Assembly (NCBI RefSeq): GCF_051132615.1
Contig: NZ_CP152375.1
Location: 682,001-746,000 of the forward strand
DNA from: G051132615 sp051132615
GTDB lineage: Bacteria; Pseudomonadota; Gammaproteobacteria; Burkholderiales; Neisseriaceae
Direction: 5' to 3'
Length of the DNA: 64,000 nucleotides
Shown here: piece by piece, positions 51,884 to 60,998 of the stretch
Numbering within the stretch: the first letter of the stretch is position 1
Layout of the letters: each line of letters begins with the position of its first letter
The notes under the pieces: model-generated
What the model was told of the DNA's origin: nothing
The model's input: the letters and a program-made list of their open reading frames with translations, nothing else
Databases searched by the model: none
Made by a program: the position numbers and the translations under genes

Positions 51884-54511
51884 ATGAAAACTGCACAAAT
51901 TCGCACAAATTTTTTAAAATTTTTTGAACAACAAGGACATCAAATTGTTGCTTCAAGCTCTTTGGTTCCTTTTAATGACCCAACATTACTCTTTACCAAT
52001 GCTGGGATGAATCAATTTAAAGACGTGTTTCTAGGCTTTGACGAACGCCCATACAAAAGAGCGACAACCAGCCAAAAATGCGTACGTGCTGGTGGTAAAC
52101 ACAACGATTTAGAAAACGTTGGTTACACTGCCCGCCACCATACCTTTTTTGAAATGTTGGGCAATTTTTCTTTTGGCGATTATTTTAAAAAAGAAGCATT
52201 AACCTTTGCATGGACATTTTTAACCAGTCCACAATGGCTTAATTTACCTAAAGAAAAATTACTCGCCACTGTTTACGCAGATGATGATGAAGCCTTTGAT
52301 ATTTGGCATAAAGTAATTGGTTTACCTGTTGATCGTATTATTCGTATTGGCGACAATAAAGGTGCCAAATACGCCTCAGATAACTTTTGGACAATGGGAG
52401 ATACTGGCCCTTGTGGCCCTTGTTCTGAAATTTTTTATGATCATGGTGAAGAAATCTGGGGAGGCCCTCCCGGTAGCCCAGAAGAAGATGGCGATCGCTT
52501 TGTCGAAATCTGGAACTGCGTATTTATGCAATTTAACCGCGACGAACAAGGTGTCATGCATAAACTACCCAAACCTTCTGTTGATACAGGTATGGGATTA
52601 GAGCGTATTTCTGCCGTTTTACAACATGTACACAGCAACTACGAAATAGACTTATTTCAAAACCTCATCAAAGCTGCGGCACGCGAAACCAATATACCAT
52701 TTAGCTTAAATGAACCATCACTTAAAGTCATTGCTGATCATATCCGCGCTTGTTCATTTTTGATCGCCGATGGTGTTTTACCTGCAAATGACGGCCGTGG
52801 TTATGTGTTGCGCCGCATTATTCGTCGAGCCATTCGCCATGGCTATAAATTAGGTCAAAAACAAGCATTTTTCCACAAACTGGTGCCAGATTTAATTACT
52901 GAAATGGGCGAAGCATTTCCAGAACTGGTGACACGTAAAAACACCATTATTGAGGCGCTAGAGCAAGAAGAAACCCGTTTTGCCCAAACCTTAGAAACAG
53001 GAATGGAGCTACTAGAAAAAGCCCTACAAGAAGGACAAAAAGTATTAAGTGGAGAAGTGATTTTCAAACTATACGATACCTACGGTTTCCCATTTGATTT
53101 AACCGCAGATATTTGTCGAGAACGCCAAATCGAAATGGATGAAGCCGGTTTTGAAAAAGAAATGGAAGCTCAACGCCAAAGAGCCCGTGCTGCATCCAGT
53201 TTTAAAACCAGTGCAGTACTTGAATACACAGGCGAAGACACTCATTTTGAAGGTTATACCGAAAACACCGTATCGGCTAAAATCATTGCCTTGTATAAAA
53301 ATGGTGAAGCGGTGACACAATTAAATGCAGAAGATGAAGGCAGTGTCGTCCTAGACCATACCCCATTTTATGCAGAAAGTGGTGGTCAGGTTGGCGATAT
53401 TGGTGAAATTTATACCGCTAATGCCAAATTTAGCGTACAAGACACCCAAAAAATCAAAGCAGCCGTTTTTGCCCAGCATGGTCAACTCATTAATGGCTCA
53501 CTTAAAGTTGGCGACACTGTTACAGCACAAATCAATACCGAACTGCGTGCTGCCAGTATGCGTAACCACAGTGCCACACACTTAATGCATAAAGCCTTAC
53601 GCGATATTTTAGGAACACATGTTGAACAAAAAGGCTCACTGGTTACTCCAGAGCGTACCCGTTTTGACTTTGCTCACCCGCAAGCCATGACGGAAGATCA
53701 AATCAAACAAGTAGAAAAACAGGTTAATTTAGCCATATTGGCCAATGTACCTGTTGCCGCAAACCTTATGTCTTACGATGATGCCATTAAAAGTGGTGCC
53801 ATGGCCTTGTTTGGTGAAAAATATGGTGATGAAGTGCGCGTACTGAAAATGGGGGATTTTTCTACAGAACTTTGTGGTGGTACCCATGTAAACCGTACAG
53901 GCGATATTGGTTCATTTAAGATTATCAGTGAAATAGGCGTTGCTGCTGGTGTTCGCCGTATTGAGGCCGTAACTGGTCTAGGAGTATTGGCACTATTGCA
54001 AGAAAACGAAGCACTATTACGTACAACCGTAAGCACCCTCAATGCCCAAACCAATGCCGATATTCTCCCTAAAATCAACGCGCTGCAAAACAGCCATAAA
54101 GCTTTAGAAAAAGACCTGCAAAAAGCCAAAGCAGAACTGGCCAAACATGCAGGTTCTGCCCTACTAAATGATGCACAAACAATTGGCACAGCGCAATTGA
54201 TTTGTACCGAACTAAAAGATGCCAATGCTGCAACTTTACGAGAAGTCGCAGAAGCCTTAAAAGATAAAGCAGACAATATTGTGGTATTGCTTGCATCGGT
54301 ACAAGACAATAAGGTCTCTTTATGTGCTGCGGTGTCTAAAACACTAAGCAGCACCATTAAAGCGGGTGACTTAGTCAAATTTGTTGCCGAACAAGTTGGC
54401 GGTAAAGGTGGTGGACGCCCTGATTTGGCTCAAGCAGGTGGTACAGAACCTGCTCAATTAGCTCAAGCTTTAGCCAGTGTGCATCAATGGGTTGCTGATC
54501 AACAAGCTTAA
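51884..54511 (+). CDS. alaS: alanyl-tRNA synthetase
   Basis: 875 residues, the standard length. Class II aminoacylation domain (RTNFLKFFEQQGHQIVASSSLVPFNDPTLLFTNAGMNQFKDVF; KCVRAGGKHNDLENVGYTARHHTFFEMLGNFSFGDYFKK), editing domain with RNHSATHLMHKALRDILG (zinc-binding HxxxH) and CGGTHVNRTGDIG (zinc-binding Cys and His), and C-terminal C-Ala domain. Charges tRNA-Ala. No strong Shine-Dalgarno sequence. Terminator follows. Confidence 0.97.
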   Translation: MKTAQIRTNFLKFFEQQGHQIVASSSLVPFNDPTLLFTNAGMNQFKDVFLGFDERPYKRATTSQKCVRAGGKHNDLENVGYTARHHTFFEMLGNFSFGDYFKKEALTFAWTFLTSPQWLNLPKEKLLATVYADDDEAFDIWHKVIGLPVDRIIRIGDNKGAKYASDNFWTMGDTGPCGPCSEIFYDHGEEIWGGPPGSPEEDGDRFVEIWNCVFMQFNRDEQGVMHKLPKPSVDTGMGLERISAVLQHVHSNYEIDLFQNLIKAAARETNIPFSLNEPSLKVIADHIRACSFLIADGVLPANDGRGYVLRRIIRRAIRHGYKLGQKQAFFHKLVPDLITEMGEAFPELVTRKNTIIEALEQEETRFAQTLETGMELLEKALQEGQKVLSGEVIFKLYDTYGFPFDLTADICRERQIEMDEAGFEKEMEAQRQRARAASSFKTSAVLEYTGEDTHFEGYTENTVSAKIIALYKNGEAVTQLNAEDEGSVVLDHTPFYAESGGQVGDIGEIYTANAKFSVQDTQKIKAAVFAQHGQLINGSLKVGDTVTAQINTELRAASMRNHSATHLMHKALRDILGTHVEQKGSLVTPERTRFDFAHPQAMTEDQIKQVEKQVNLAILANVPVAANLMSYDDAIKSGAMALFGEKYGDEVRVLKMGDFSTELCGGTHVNRTGDIGSFKIISEIGVAAGVRRIEAVTGLGVLALLQENEALLRTTVSTLNAQTNADILPKINALQNSHKALEKDLQKAKAELAKHAGSALLNDAQTIGTAQLICTELKDANAATLREVAEALKDKADNIVVLLASVQDNKVSLCAAVSKTLSSTIKAGDLVKFVAEQVGGKGGGRPDLAQAGGTEPAQLAQALASVHQWVADQQA

Positions 54512-54525
54512 CGATTAAACCACAC

Positions 54526-54559
54526 AAAAGCCCTCTTCAAATGTTTCAAGAGGGCTTTT
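54526..54559 (+). terminator. terminator after alaS
   Basis: Perfect 12-nt arms AAAAGCCCTCTT / AAGAGGGCTTTT, 10-nt loop, T run. Confidence 0.88.
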
Positions 54560-54654
54560 TATTGTTTGTGTGCAAGATACAAATAAAAATTTTTATTGCC
54601 TTATGCCAAGCTCTAAGCATTTAGGTAAAAAACGATTAAGAAGCGATATTAACA

Positions 54655-55251
54655 ATGATTCTGTTATTTAAAAAAGTGGGCTATATTCTATTTTTCAGTT
54701 GTCTTTTATTCTTTATTAGCCTTAATACGATCATTTACATTAACGCCAAAAATAACGCTACCCCCAAAGCCCAAGCAGATACCATGATTATATTAGGAGC
54801 CAAAATCATTGATACACCTGCTAAACCCGATAAAACACTTACCGAACGTTTAAATGCCGCAATCCCCTACCTAAAAGCCAACCTCAATACAAAAGTGATT
54901 GTCTGTGGCGGACAAGGATTAGATGAAAGCGCTACGGAAGCCAGTGTGATGAAGCAATACCTTGTCAACCATGGTATTGAAGGAAACCGAATTTTTGAGG
55001 AAGACCAATCAGTCAGAACAGCACAACAATTTATTTTACCTAAAAAAATGATGACCTTAGGACATACTGTTGTGGTCACCAGCGATTATCACCTATTACG
55101 TGCCATGATGTTGGCAAAACGATCAGGTTTAGATGTGTCAGGCTTACCCTCAAAAACCAGTTATCAAAACAAAAATCGTTATCTTTCCCTTATTCGCGAA
55201 CCCTTGGCTGTATTAAATTCTTATTTTTTTGATTTTCCTATAGACAACTAA
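54655..55251 (+). CDS. YdcF/SanA-like DUF218 protein
   Basis: 198 residues. N-terminal membrane anchor (about 7-30), then the DUF218 fold: ADTMIILGAKIIDTPAKPDKTLTERLNAAIPYL, VIVCGGQGLDESATEASVMKQYLVNHGI, EDQSVRTAQQ, VVVTSDYHLLRAMMLAKRSG. YdcF binds S-adenosylmethionine in E. coli; SanA and ElyC relatives act in envelope integrity and polysaccharide control. Periplasmic orientation of the domain is inferred. Stands alone between alaS and the accessory block. Confidence 0.8.
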   Translation: MILLFKKVGYILFFSCLLFFISLNTIIYINAKNNATPKAQADTMIILGAKIIDTPAKPDKTLTERLNAAIPYLKANLNTKVIVCGGQGLDESATEASVMKQYLVNHGIEGNRIFEEDQSVRTAQQFILPKKMMTLGHTVVVTSDYHLLRAMMLAKRSGLDVSGLPSKTSYQNKNRYLSLIREPLAVLNSYFFDFPIDN

Positions 55252-55368
55252 CCAATCTACTCTAAAATCAATAAACACATTAACCCAGCATGTGCTTATG
55301 ACTAGGTTAATGCTAATTGATTGCCACATTGCAAACATTCATTTGAATTATTACGATAAACAATCATT

Positions 55369-56031
55369 TTATGCTATCTTTTCAAAAACCAAACTCGTAA
55401 ATTCACGATCAACCAACGTACCGATTTTGCTGATGCTTTTGTCTTTTTTGCAGTCTTCACGAATAAATTTTAAAGGCAAATCCCTTACCAAAGCTTTAAC
55501 GGTTTGTGCATCATATAGCTGGAAACCATACTCAATAAACGGTAAGGTCTGCATAAATGTTTTATCGCAAAAAGTTAAGCACAAATAACCGCCTTTTTTT
55601 AATACTTTGCCGATATTATCCAGCAACAGCAAAGGCTCTTGCCAAAAATAAATGGTATTAACCGTTAACACCTTATCGAATGTTTCAGGGGCAAAAGGTA
55701 AGGAAGTGCCATCGTATAACTGATATTGAGCCAAGCCAGCATCGATATAAGGTTGATTCAAAGCAATGGCTTCTTGATGCATGGTAGGAGAGACTTCTAA
55801 ACCTGTGTATCGAATATCGTCAGCAAGCGATAAAATATAGCCCAATAACCCACCATTGCCATAGCCTAATTCAAGTATATGATCGTGATCACGGATGTGT
55901 ACATTAGCGATACCATTTAGTATCACCGATAAATTGCTGATGTTCATCTGATTGCCAAGCTTTACCCCACCTTCCCCATCAGGGCAACGTAATTGTTCGG
56001 CTAAGGTTTTTAGTTGGTCATCATTTATCAT
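55369..56031 (-). CDS. SAM-dependent methyltransferase
   Basis: Class I Rossmann methyltransferase of 220 residues. HILELGYGNGGLLGYILSLAD near residue 53 is motif I; YTGLEVSPTMHQEAIALN is motif II; PFAPETFDKVLTVNTIYFW supplies motif IV, and KVLKKGGYLCLTFCDKTF the post-IV strand. The fold and C-terminus (FIEYGFQLYDAQTVKALVR) resemble small-molecule/quinone-type methyltransferases, but the substrate is unknown. Its ATG lies 2 nt beyond the stop of the RelA/SpoT gene, so they form one operon; a nucleotide or alarmone-linked role is possible but only inferred. Confidence 0.8.
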   Translation of the reverse strand: MINDDQLKTLAEQLRCPDGEGGVKLGNQMNISNLSVILNGIANVHIRDHDHILELGYGNGGLLGYILSLADDIRYTGLEVSPTMHQEAIALNQPYIDAGLAQYQLYDGTSLPFAPETFDKVLTVNTIYFWQEPLLLLDNIGKVLKKGGYLCLTFCDKTFMQTLPFIEYGFQLYDAQTVKALVRDLPLKFIREDCKKDKSISKIGTLVDREFTSLVFEKIA

Positions 56032-56033
56032 TG

Positions 56034-57284
56034 CTAAATTTCTTTCAACTCCTCTTCTAAGGCTTTTTTCAGTGTTTTAGTGGGTACTTTATTGATCACC
56101 TTTAACGTGATTAATTTTAATTGATTAAATAATTTTTCCCCATTATGCTCTGCTATATTTTTTGAGCCATGCAAAAATTCGCTTCTTATCTTTCTTAATT
56201 CCAATAAGGTGCGAATATCGCGGCTACTTAAAACACTGTCTCTTTTTAAAAGTTCAGCATTGCTACTTAACATCAATAATTTTTCGTTTGGATAAATACT
56301 CTTCATGGCTTTTTCTAAAATAATCCAACATTTCACAAATGATTCAAATTCGGCTATTTTATCTTCAGGCACATGCAGCTTATTAAAGTAATCTTTTAAA
56401 TTTAAACGTTTGGTATTTGCACCAGACAATAACATGCTGAGCATTTGATCGACAATTGGCTCTTCCAGCTCTACATCAATGTTTTTGACATACTCCTCAA
56501 AAGATTTCACACTCAGCTTATCAATGGAGTCCAGATAATTATTTAAAATAGCGGTATTCCCAATTTTTAATTCATCTGAATAAGCTTCTTTCACATAATG
56601 AGACAGTAAATTAGTCAGATCATATTTATTATTGATGTTATTTTGTTTTTTGGCTCTTTGGGCCATTGCTGCATGCAGTCTTTCCAGTGCAATTTCACCA
56701 CTTAAAACCAAGCCATTTATCTCGTCAAGAATGGCTAACTCTTCTTTTGATAAATCGCCCGTATGGGGTTTGTAAATAAGATCATGCTCAACCTCTGACC
56801 ATGCATGCATCAGAACAGAAGCCACTTGAATTTCTGCTGCAATATCTGCATAGCGTTCAATATCTTCATCGTCTTCTTTCAAACACACCCGATAATGGGT
56901 TGCCCAATAGCCAGAGAACCTTTTATCATATTTTGGTTTATAACCGCTTTCGGGGAAAACTTTTCTTTTGTTGACTGAAAATAATTTATTGATCACTTCA
57001 TCAACAATTGTTCTGTCTGTAGGGAAATATAAAGCAACCCTGATTCCTGATAAATCAACAATGTCATTTCTGATTTCTTCAATAGACTTGTATTGTTTTT
57101 GCGCATTTCTGCGTTTAATTTTTTCCTTCAAAGTATCAGGCTTTTTGGCTCTATAGGTGACAATTGCTTTAATGCCGCCATCGCGTAGCTGGCTTTCTAT
57201 CTTATCAGCAATGGTTGAAGAAAATTTTTGGTAAAAATCATATTCTTTATGATATTGCTTAATAAATTCATTTATATATTTCAT
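56034..57284 (-). CDS. RelA/SpoT-domain protein with C-terminal HEPN-like domain
   Basis: 416 residues. Residues about 40-175 form an alarmone synthetase-type domain: YRAKKPDTLKEKIKRR (ATP-contact basic cluster), DLSGIRVALYF (Asp77 and Arg82), SGYWATHYRV (GY-x-x-H, 125-130) and AAEIQVASVLMHAWSEVEHDLIYK (E-x-Q at 151-153). Residues 175-340 are helical. A C-terminal helical region holds ELRKIRSEFLHG, an R-x4-H motif (Arg367, His372) like that of HEPN ribonucleases. It has no HD hydrolase or TGS/ACT domains of long RelA/SpoT proteins and is longer than small alarmone synthetases. It may make ppGpp/ppApp or pyrophosphorylate tRNA like toxSAS enzymes. Operon with the methyltransferase; flanked by a type IV restriction gene, so phage defence is plausible. 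GAAGG precedes ATG. Confidence 0.7.
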   Translation of the reverse strand: MKYINEFIKQYHKEYDFYQKFSSTIADKIESQLRDGGIKAIVTYRAKKPDTLKEKIKRRNAQKQYKSIEEIRNDIVDLSGIRVALYFPTDRTIVDEVINKLFSVNKRKVFPESGYKPKYDKRFSGYWATHYRVCLKEDDEDIERYADIAAEIQVASVLMHAWSEVEHDLIYKPHTGDLSKEELAILDEINGLVLSGEIALERLHAAMAQRAKKQNNINNKYDLTNLLSHYVKEAYSDELKIGNTAILNNYLDSIDKLSVKSFEEYVKNIDVELEEPIVDQMLSMLLSGANTKRLNLKDYFNKLHVPEDKIAEFESFVKCWIILEKAMKSIYPNEKLLMLSSNAELLKRDSVLSSRDIRTLLELRKIRSEFLHGSKNIAEHNGEKLFNQLKLITLKVINKVPTKTLKKALEEELKEI

Positions 57285-57562
57285 ATTTTTATATAAACCT
57301 TCAATTTATTGACTTTAATAACCATTCATCATATTGTTTTAATTAGTATTAAGACTCAAGCATCTTGAACAATACGTTTTAAAACTTATCAATTGATCAT
57401 ACCATTAAAGCATCACCATAAATTGCTGATATTTATATTATTACAAAACTTAACTTTATCTGCCCATAGCGCCATTATTCGACGAATATTTTTAGAATTT
57501 ATCCATTAATGATCTTATTAAAATAAATTATTTTAATAAATAACAAGAATAATTATATTAAA

Positions 57563-58636
57563 TCATGGTTTAAAAATTTTTCTCCGATGCCAATCTAAAT
57601 AAGGTTTAGATTTTTCATAAATTTTAATCTTCACCTCTTTATTAATATTCAACCTGATGATTTCTTGTTCAGTGTTATGTTGTGTACTAATCAATAAATC
57701 ACCATCATCAGAAAAACTAATATAACCCGCATCAAATAAAGCATCAACATGAGCAGCTAATATCAACCCATTATATTTATCCAAACGTTCTATATTATTA
57801 CTCACTTGCCAAGGTTTAATATGACTGGCTTTTAGTAATGTACGTAATTGAACCTGTGTTACCGGACACTGAGAATAAAGTGATAATAGCTCACGACGAT
57901 ATTTTCCCTGCCCAATTCGAGCATTTCTCAATTGCTGTTTTTGCGTTGTTGTGAGACTACTATTATTATCAATTTCTTCAATATCGGAGGAAATAGAATC
58001 TGTTGTTAATAATTCAGCGACATCATCATTTACCAAATTATTATAGACACTTAGAATATGCTTTAAGTCTTGTACTAATGTAGTTTGGTTAAGTATTACC
58101 TCAACTGGATAATACTTACCATAGATATGACCTAATTCATAACCTTTAGGAAGATCGGTATTAGAGTTTTGATTATTTAATAAAATAGGTGAAAATGAAA
58201 AACCATTAGAAAATAATGAGCTATCCTGTAATAACATTTGCAATTTTTTTTGGTATTGTTGACTAACAAACCTTATCTCTTTTTCTCCCTCCTTGGCACC
58301 ATATATACTCTTAAAAAATTCCCAGCCTTGATTTAGAGAAAGATAAACGCCTTTCATATCAGCCTGAAATAGGTAAACAACATAAAAACCTTCTTGTGTT
58401 GTTGATGTAATGCGTTTATCTAATACAGCAATCCAAGGGACTTCAGACCACTGAGACATTCCACAAGAACCACTAAATTTTAAATTCTCTGTAGATGACA
58501 CTACGTTTTTAATAATTCGTTTAGGGATATCATTTCTAATAAAACTTGCCAACTTATTTTTGGTAAATGGTGCCGTTTTTGTTTGAAGATAATTACTTAA
58601 TATTTGATGTATTGCTTCATTTAATTGATTAGCCAT
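57563..58636 (-). CDS. McrB-N (DUF3578)/HNH type IV restriction-like endonuclease
   Basis: 357 residues. The N-terminal two thirds match the McrB N-terminal (DUF3578) domain: SSTENLKFSGSCGMSQWSEVPWIAVLDKRIT then EGFYVVYLFQADMKGVYLSLNQGWEFFKSIYG, a fold that binds modified cytosine in DNA. The C-terminus is an HNH_2 nuclease: SQCPVTQVQLRTLLKASHIKPWQ, NGLILAAHVDALFDAGYISF and a late LDWHRRKIF. Domain pairing is typical of type IV enzymes cutting methylated or hydroxymethylated foreign DNA. No AAA GTPase (McrB) or McrC gene follows. Monocistronic; 278 AT-rich nt separate it from the RelA/SpoT operon on the same strand. Confidence 0.85.
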   Translation of the reverse strand: MANQLNEAIHQILSNYLQTKTAPFTKNKLASFIRNDIPKRIIKNVVSSTENLKFSGSCGMSQWSEVPWIAVLDKRITSTTQEGFYVVYLFQADMKGVYLSLNQGWEFFKSIYGAKEGEKEIRFVSQQYQKKLQMLLQDSSLFSNGFSFSPILLNNQNSNTDLPKGYELGHIYGKYYPVEVILNQTTLVQDLKHILSVYNNLVNDDVAELLTTDSISSDIEEIDNNSSLTTTQKQQLRNARIGQGKYRRELLSLYSQCPVTQVQLRTLLKASHIKPWQVSNNIERLDKYNGLILAAHVDALFDAGYISFSDDGDLLISTQHNTEQEIIRLNINKEVKIKIYEKSKPYLDWHRRKIFKP

Positions 58637-58899
58637 ATTGTTATTTAGTTAAAATAGAAAAAATTTAAATTTACTTCTAATAAATTACTGATGCCTTACT
58701 TAAGTTTAATATCAATTTCTCTATCAAGCTAGCATAATTTACCATAATATAAAATTATCAAAAATATAGAAACTTATTTATTTAGTTAAATAAGTTTAAT
58801 TTGCTATAATCACATCACCACCACATTTATGCTATTTAATTTTAGCATTTTCCTAAAATTTCCCCACATCCACCCCAAAACCTGTAATAATTACCCTTG
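58637..58899. other. AT-rich spacer upstream of the restriction gene
   Basis: Holds the promoter region of the restriction gene; no other feature supported. It is distinctly more AT-rich than the adjacent structured block. Confidence 0.4.
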
Positions 58900-59090
58900 T
58901 ACGGTTTAATAGCCGTATAGGGTGTGAGAACCCTTATCTGTGAGCCCGACAGTTTTTTACACTGTCGAGCCTGTCTTTGTTTTGCCTCTATGGGGACACA
59001 GACAGGGCAGCCTTCGGGCTGAGCAGTTCACAGATCTGTTTCTCACCCCTGTTTGTGTCGCCACCCTTACCTTGCGTTTGGGTGGTGCGA
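58900..59090 (+). ncRNA. multibranched structured RNA or leader before an unknown small gene
   Basis: GC-richer than its surroundings. Two long-range helices close the fold: 58924-58930 with 59040-59046 (7 of 7) and 58936-58943 with 59029-59036 (8 of 8). Inside are three hairpins: 58947-58953/58961-58967 (7 nt, loop TTTTTAC), 58970-58980/58996-59006 (10 of 11), and 59008-59012/59017-59021 with a UUCG tetraloop. Outside lie 58900-58904/58913-58917 and 59061-59066/59080-59085. A clear AGGAGG follows before the ATG at 59117. The frame read through the block (ending TLTLRLGGAIFSRTGG) resembles sequences often found ahead of P4-like satellite immunity genes; that link is from memory and tentative. 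It may be a regulatory leader or a processed small RNA. Confidence 0.65.
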
Positions 59091-59116
59091 TTTTCAGCCG
59101 AACAGGAGGTGGCAAG

Positions 59117-59494
59117 ATGTCAGATTCAGATTTTCAAAAGGGGGTTCACCCCGATTTTATTATCCATAAAAACATTGTCGAAAAGTCGTGTTTAAACACA
59201 CCATTTTGTTTAACAGCACGCTTTTATGATGTATCGGGTGAAGACGCCGAACACATTTACCATACGGCAATGCACACGCAACAATGCTTACAAAAAGGCA
59301 ATAGTGCGTTATTACACATAACAGAACACTATATTCAACATGCCAAACAACCTAATATCGATATGCTTCAGGATATTTTATCAATGCAGTATTATTTGTC
59401 AGAACTCATGCGTGGGATTCAATTGTCTATTTTTACCGTTGCAGGCACAGCAGAGCAATTTGAATGGCAACGGTTAAAACAAGAAGAAACGTAA
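59117..59494 (+). CDS. unknown small acidic protein behind structured leader
   Basis: 125 residues, not recognised. ATG at 59117 follows AGGAGG with good spacing. Largely helical, acidic, rich in His and Gln: DFIIHKNIVEK, then AMHTQQCLQKGN, HYIQHAKQPNIDMLQDI, LMRGIQLSIFT. Three Cys are scattered. No signal peptide or membrane segment. The reading frame continues upstream through the structured RNA, but the RBS supports the internal start. With its leader it looks like the remnant or minimal part of a satellite-type prophage or of a regulatory cassette. Confidence 0.6.
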   Translation: MSDSDFQKGVHPDFIIHKNIVEKSCLNTPFCLTARFYDVSGEDAEHIYHTAMHTQQCLQKGNSALLHITEHYIQHAKQPNIDMLQDILSMQYYLSELMRGIQLSIFTVAGTAEQFEWQRLKQEET

Positions 59495-59542
59495 TCATCG
59501 CTCATTTTGAGCAACTGGTTTTTTGCATAAAAATTAGAAACA

Positions 59543-59569
59543 AAAAAGCGGCTAAACAGGCCGCTTTTT
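59543..59569. terminator. bidirectional terminator
   Basis: Perfect 10-nt arms AAAAAGCGGC / GCCGCTTTTT, 7-nt loop; between the unknown gene and the MFS gene. Confidence 0.9.
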
Positions 59570-59588
59570 AAGTTGAATTGGTTTAATA

Positions 59589-60986
59589 TTATTTTTTCCC
59601 AGCCATTTTGGGCACCAGAAAAAAAACAGATAAAACCGACAGTAAACAAAACCCAGCATTCACAAATAAGCTAATGCTGGCTGTTTGTGCCACATTGGCT
59701 AAAGTGGGGTTATCTGGTAACACTGAATAGTAAACAGATAAGGTAATGGCGACACCAAAGGCGCTGCCAAGGGAGCTGGCCATTTTATAAATACCTGAAG
59801 CCACCCCTGCTTTTTCACTCGGAGAATTAGAGACTGCGGTATCGGTTGAAGGGGTTGCATAAAACCCCAGCCCTAAACCAAAAAGCAAGAAGCCAATAGC
59901 CACCGAAATAAAATAGGTTTGTGATGGTAAAAAAGTTAACGCCATTAACACAATCCCTATACCTGTGATCGACACACCAAGCATCATGGGTTTTTTAGCC
60001 CCTACTTTACGCAAAATCAGCTCACCCACACGAATCATGGCCAAAACAGAAACGGCGTACCCCAAGGTTAACCAGCCATAATGTTCAAACTTTAAGCCAT
60101 CCCGAATGTACAGTGGCACAATCGACAGCACTCCTACGGTACAGTTCGCCAAAAAGTTGGATAAGTTTGCTCCATTAAATGCCCCACTTTTAAAAAGAGC
60201 AAAATCAATAAAGGCAGCATCCTGTTTGCGTTTTTCGACAAGGTAAAACACAATAAACCCAACCACTGTAATGGCTAAAGCAATCAAGATATAAGGGCTG
60301 AACCAACCAAGAGAGCGACCATTGGTGATAAATAAATTTAACGAAATTAAGGTAATTAAGAAGAAACAAAGACCTGATCGATCAAATTTAGCCTTACTGT
60401 CGGGGCTGGCATTTTTGGTTGCAGGTGTACCAAAAAGCAATAGCACACTAATAATGGCCACAACGATGGAGATCATAAAAATGGTACGCCAGCCATAATT
60501 TTTGGAAACCAAATCACCAAAAAAGGTACAAAAGCCTGCCCCACCCCATGAACCAATAGACCAGAAACTTAATGCTCGTTGCCGAGCTGTACCGTCATAG
60601 TACATTTTGATTTGGGCTAAGGTGGACGACATAATACAAGCAGCAGATAAGCCTTGTAAAATTCGGGCGGTAATAAACATAAACGCATTGGTGGCAAATA
60701 TGAGCAACAATGAACCAATAATGGTTAATGCCAAGCCTGTATAGGTGATTTTTAATTGGCCTATTTTATCGCCTATACCCCCTGCAACCACAATAAAACA
60801 CCCCGAAAACAGAGCGGTAATGGTAATGCCTAAAGCAATCTGGGCACTAGGTATATTAAGCGTAGGGTCGGCAATCAGCTTATCCACCACACTGTTCAGT
60901 GATAAGGAAAACAGCCAAAAGGTCAGCATAGCCAAGACGAAACCAAGCAGCATTTTGTCGCTTGGGACAAAATATTTATTGTGCAT
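59589..60986 (-). CDS. MFS transporter, drug:H+ antiporter type
   Basis: 465 residues with 12-14 hydrophobic segments, DHA2-like (EmrB/QacA). The conserved region GGIGDKIGQLKITYTGLALTIIGS matches motif A (loop 2-3), and CTFFGDLVSKNYGWRTIFMISIV resembles motif C region. ATG behind AAGGGGG. Downstream of the M20D amidohydrolase with a 12-nt gap; likely one operon, so the exporter may handle a substrate or product of the hydrolase (for example an N-acyl or dipeptide compound). Ends at a bidirectional terminator. Confidence 0.88.
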   Translation of the reverse strand: MHNKYFVPSDKMLLGFVLAMLTFWLFSLSLNSVVDKLIADPTLNIPSAQIALGITITALFSGCFIVVAGGIGDKIGQLKITYTGLALTIIGSLLLIFATNAFMFITARILQGLSAACIMSSTLAQIKMYYDGTARQRALSFWSIGSWGGAGFCTFFGDLVSKNYGWRTIFMISIVVAIISVLLLFGTPATKNASPDSKAKFDRSGLCFFLITLISLNLFITNGRSLGWFSPYILIALAITVVGFIVFYLVEKRKQDAAFIDFALFKSGAFNGANLSNFLANCTVGVLSIVPLYIRDGLKFEHYGWLTLGYAVSVLAMIRVGELILRKVGAKKPMMLGVSITGIGIVLMALTFLPSQTYFISVAIGFLLFGLGLGFYATPSTDTAVSNSPSEKAGVASGIYKMASSLGSAFGVAITLSVYYSVLPDNPTLANVAQTASISLFVNAGFCLLSVLSVFFLVPKMAGKK

Positions 60987-60998
60987 ATTAGTGCCCCC

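Noticed and set aside
58940..59116. In-frame 5' extension of the small gene (reads TLTLRLGGAIFSRTGG)
   Set aside because: Overlaps strongly folded RNA, starts at GTG without a ribosome-binding site, whereas AGGAGG sits before the ATG at 59117; considered leader sequence.
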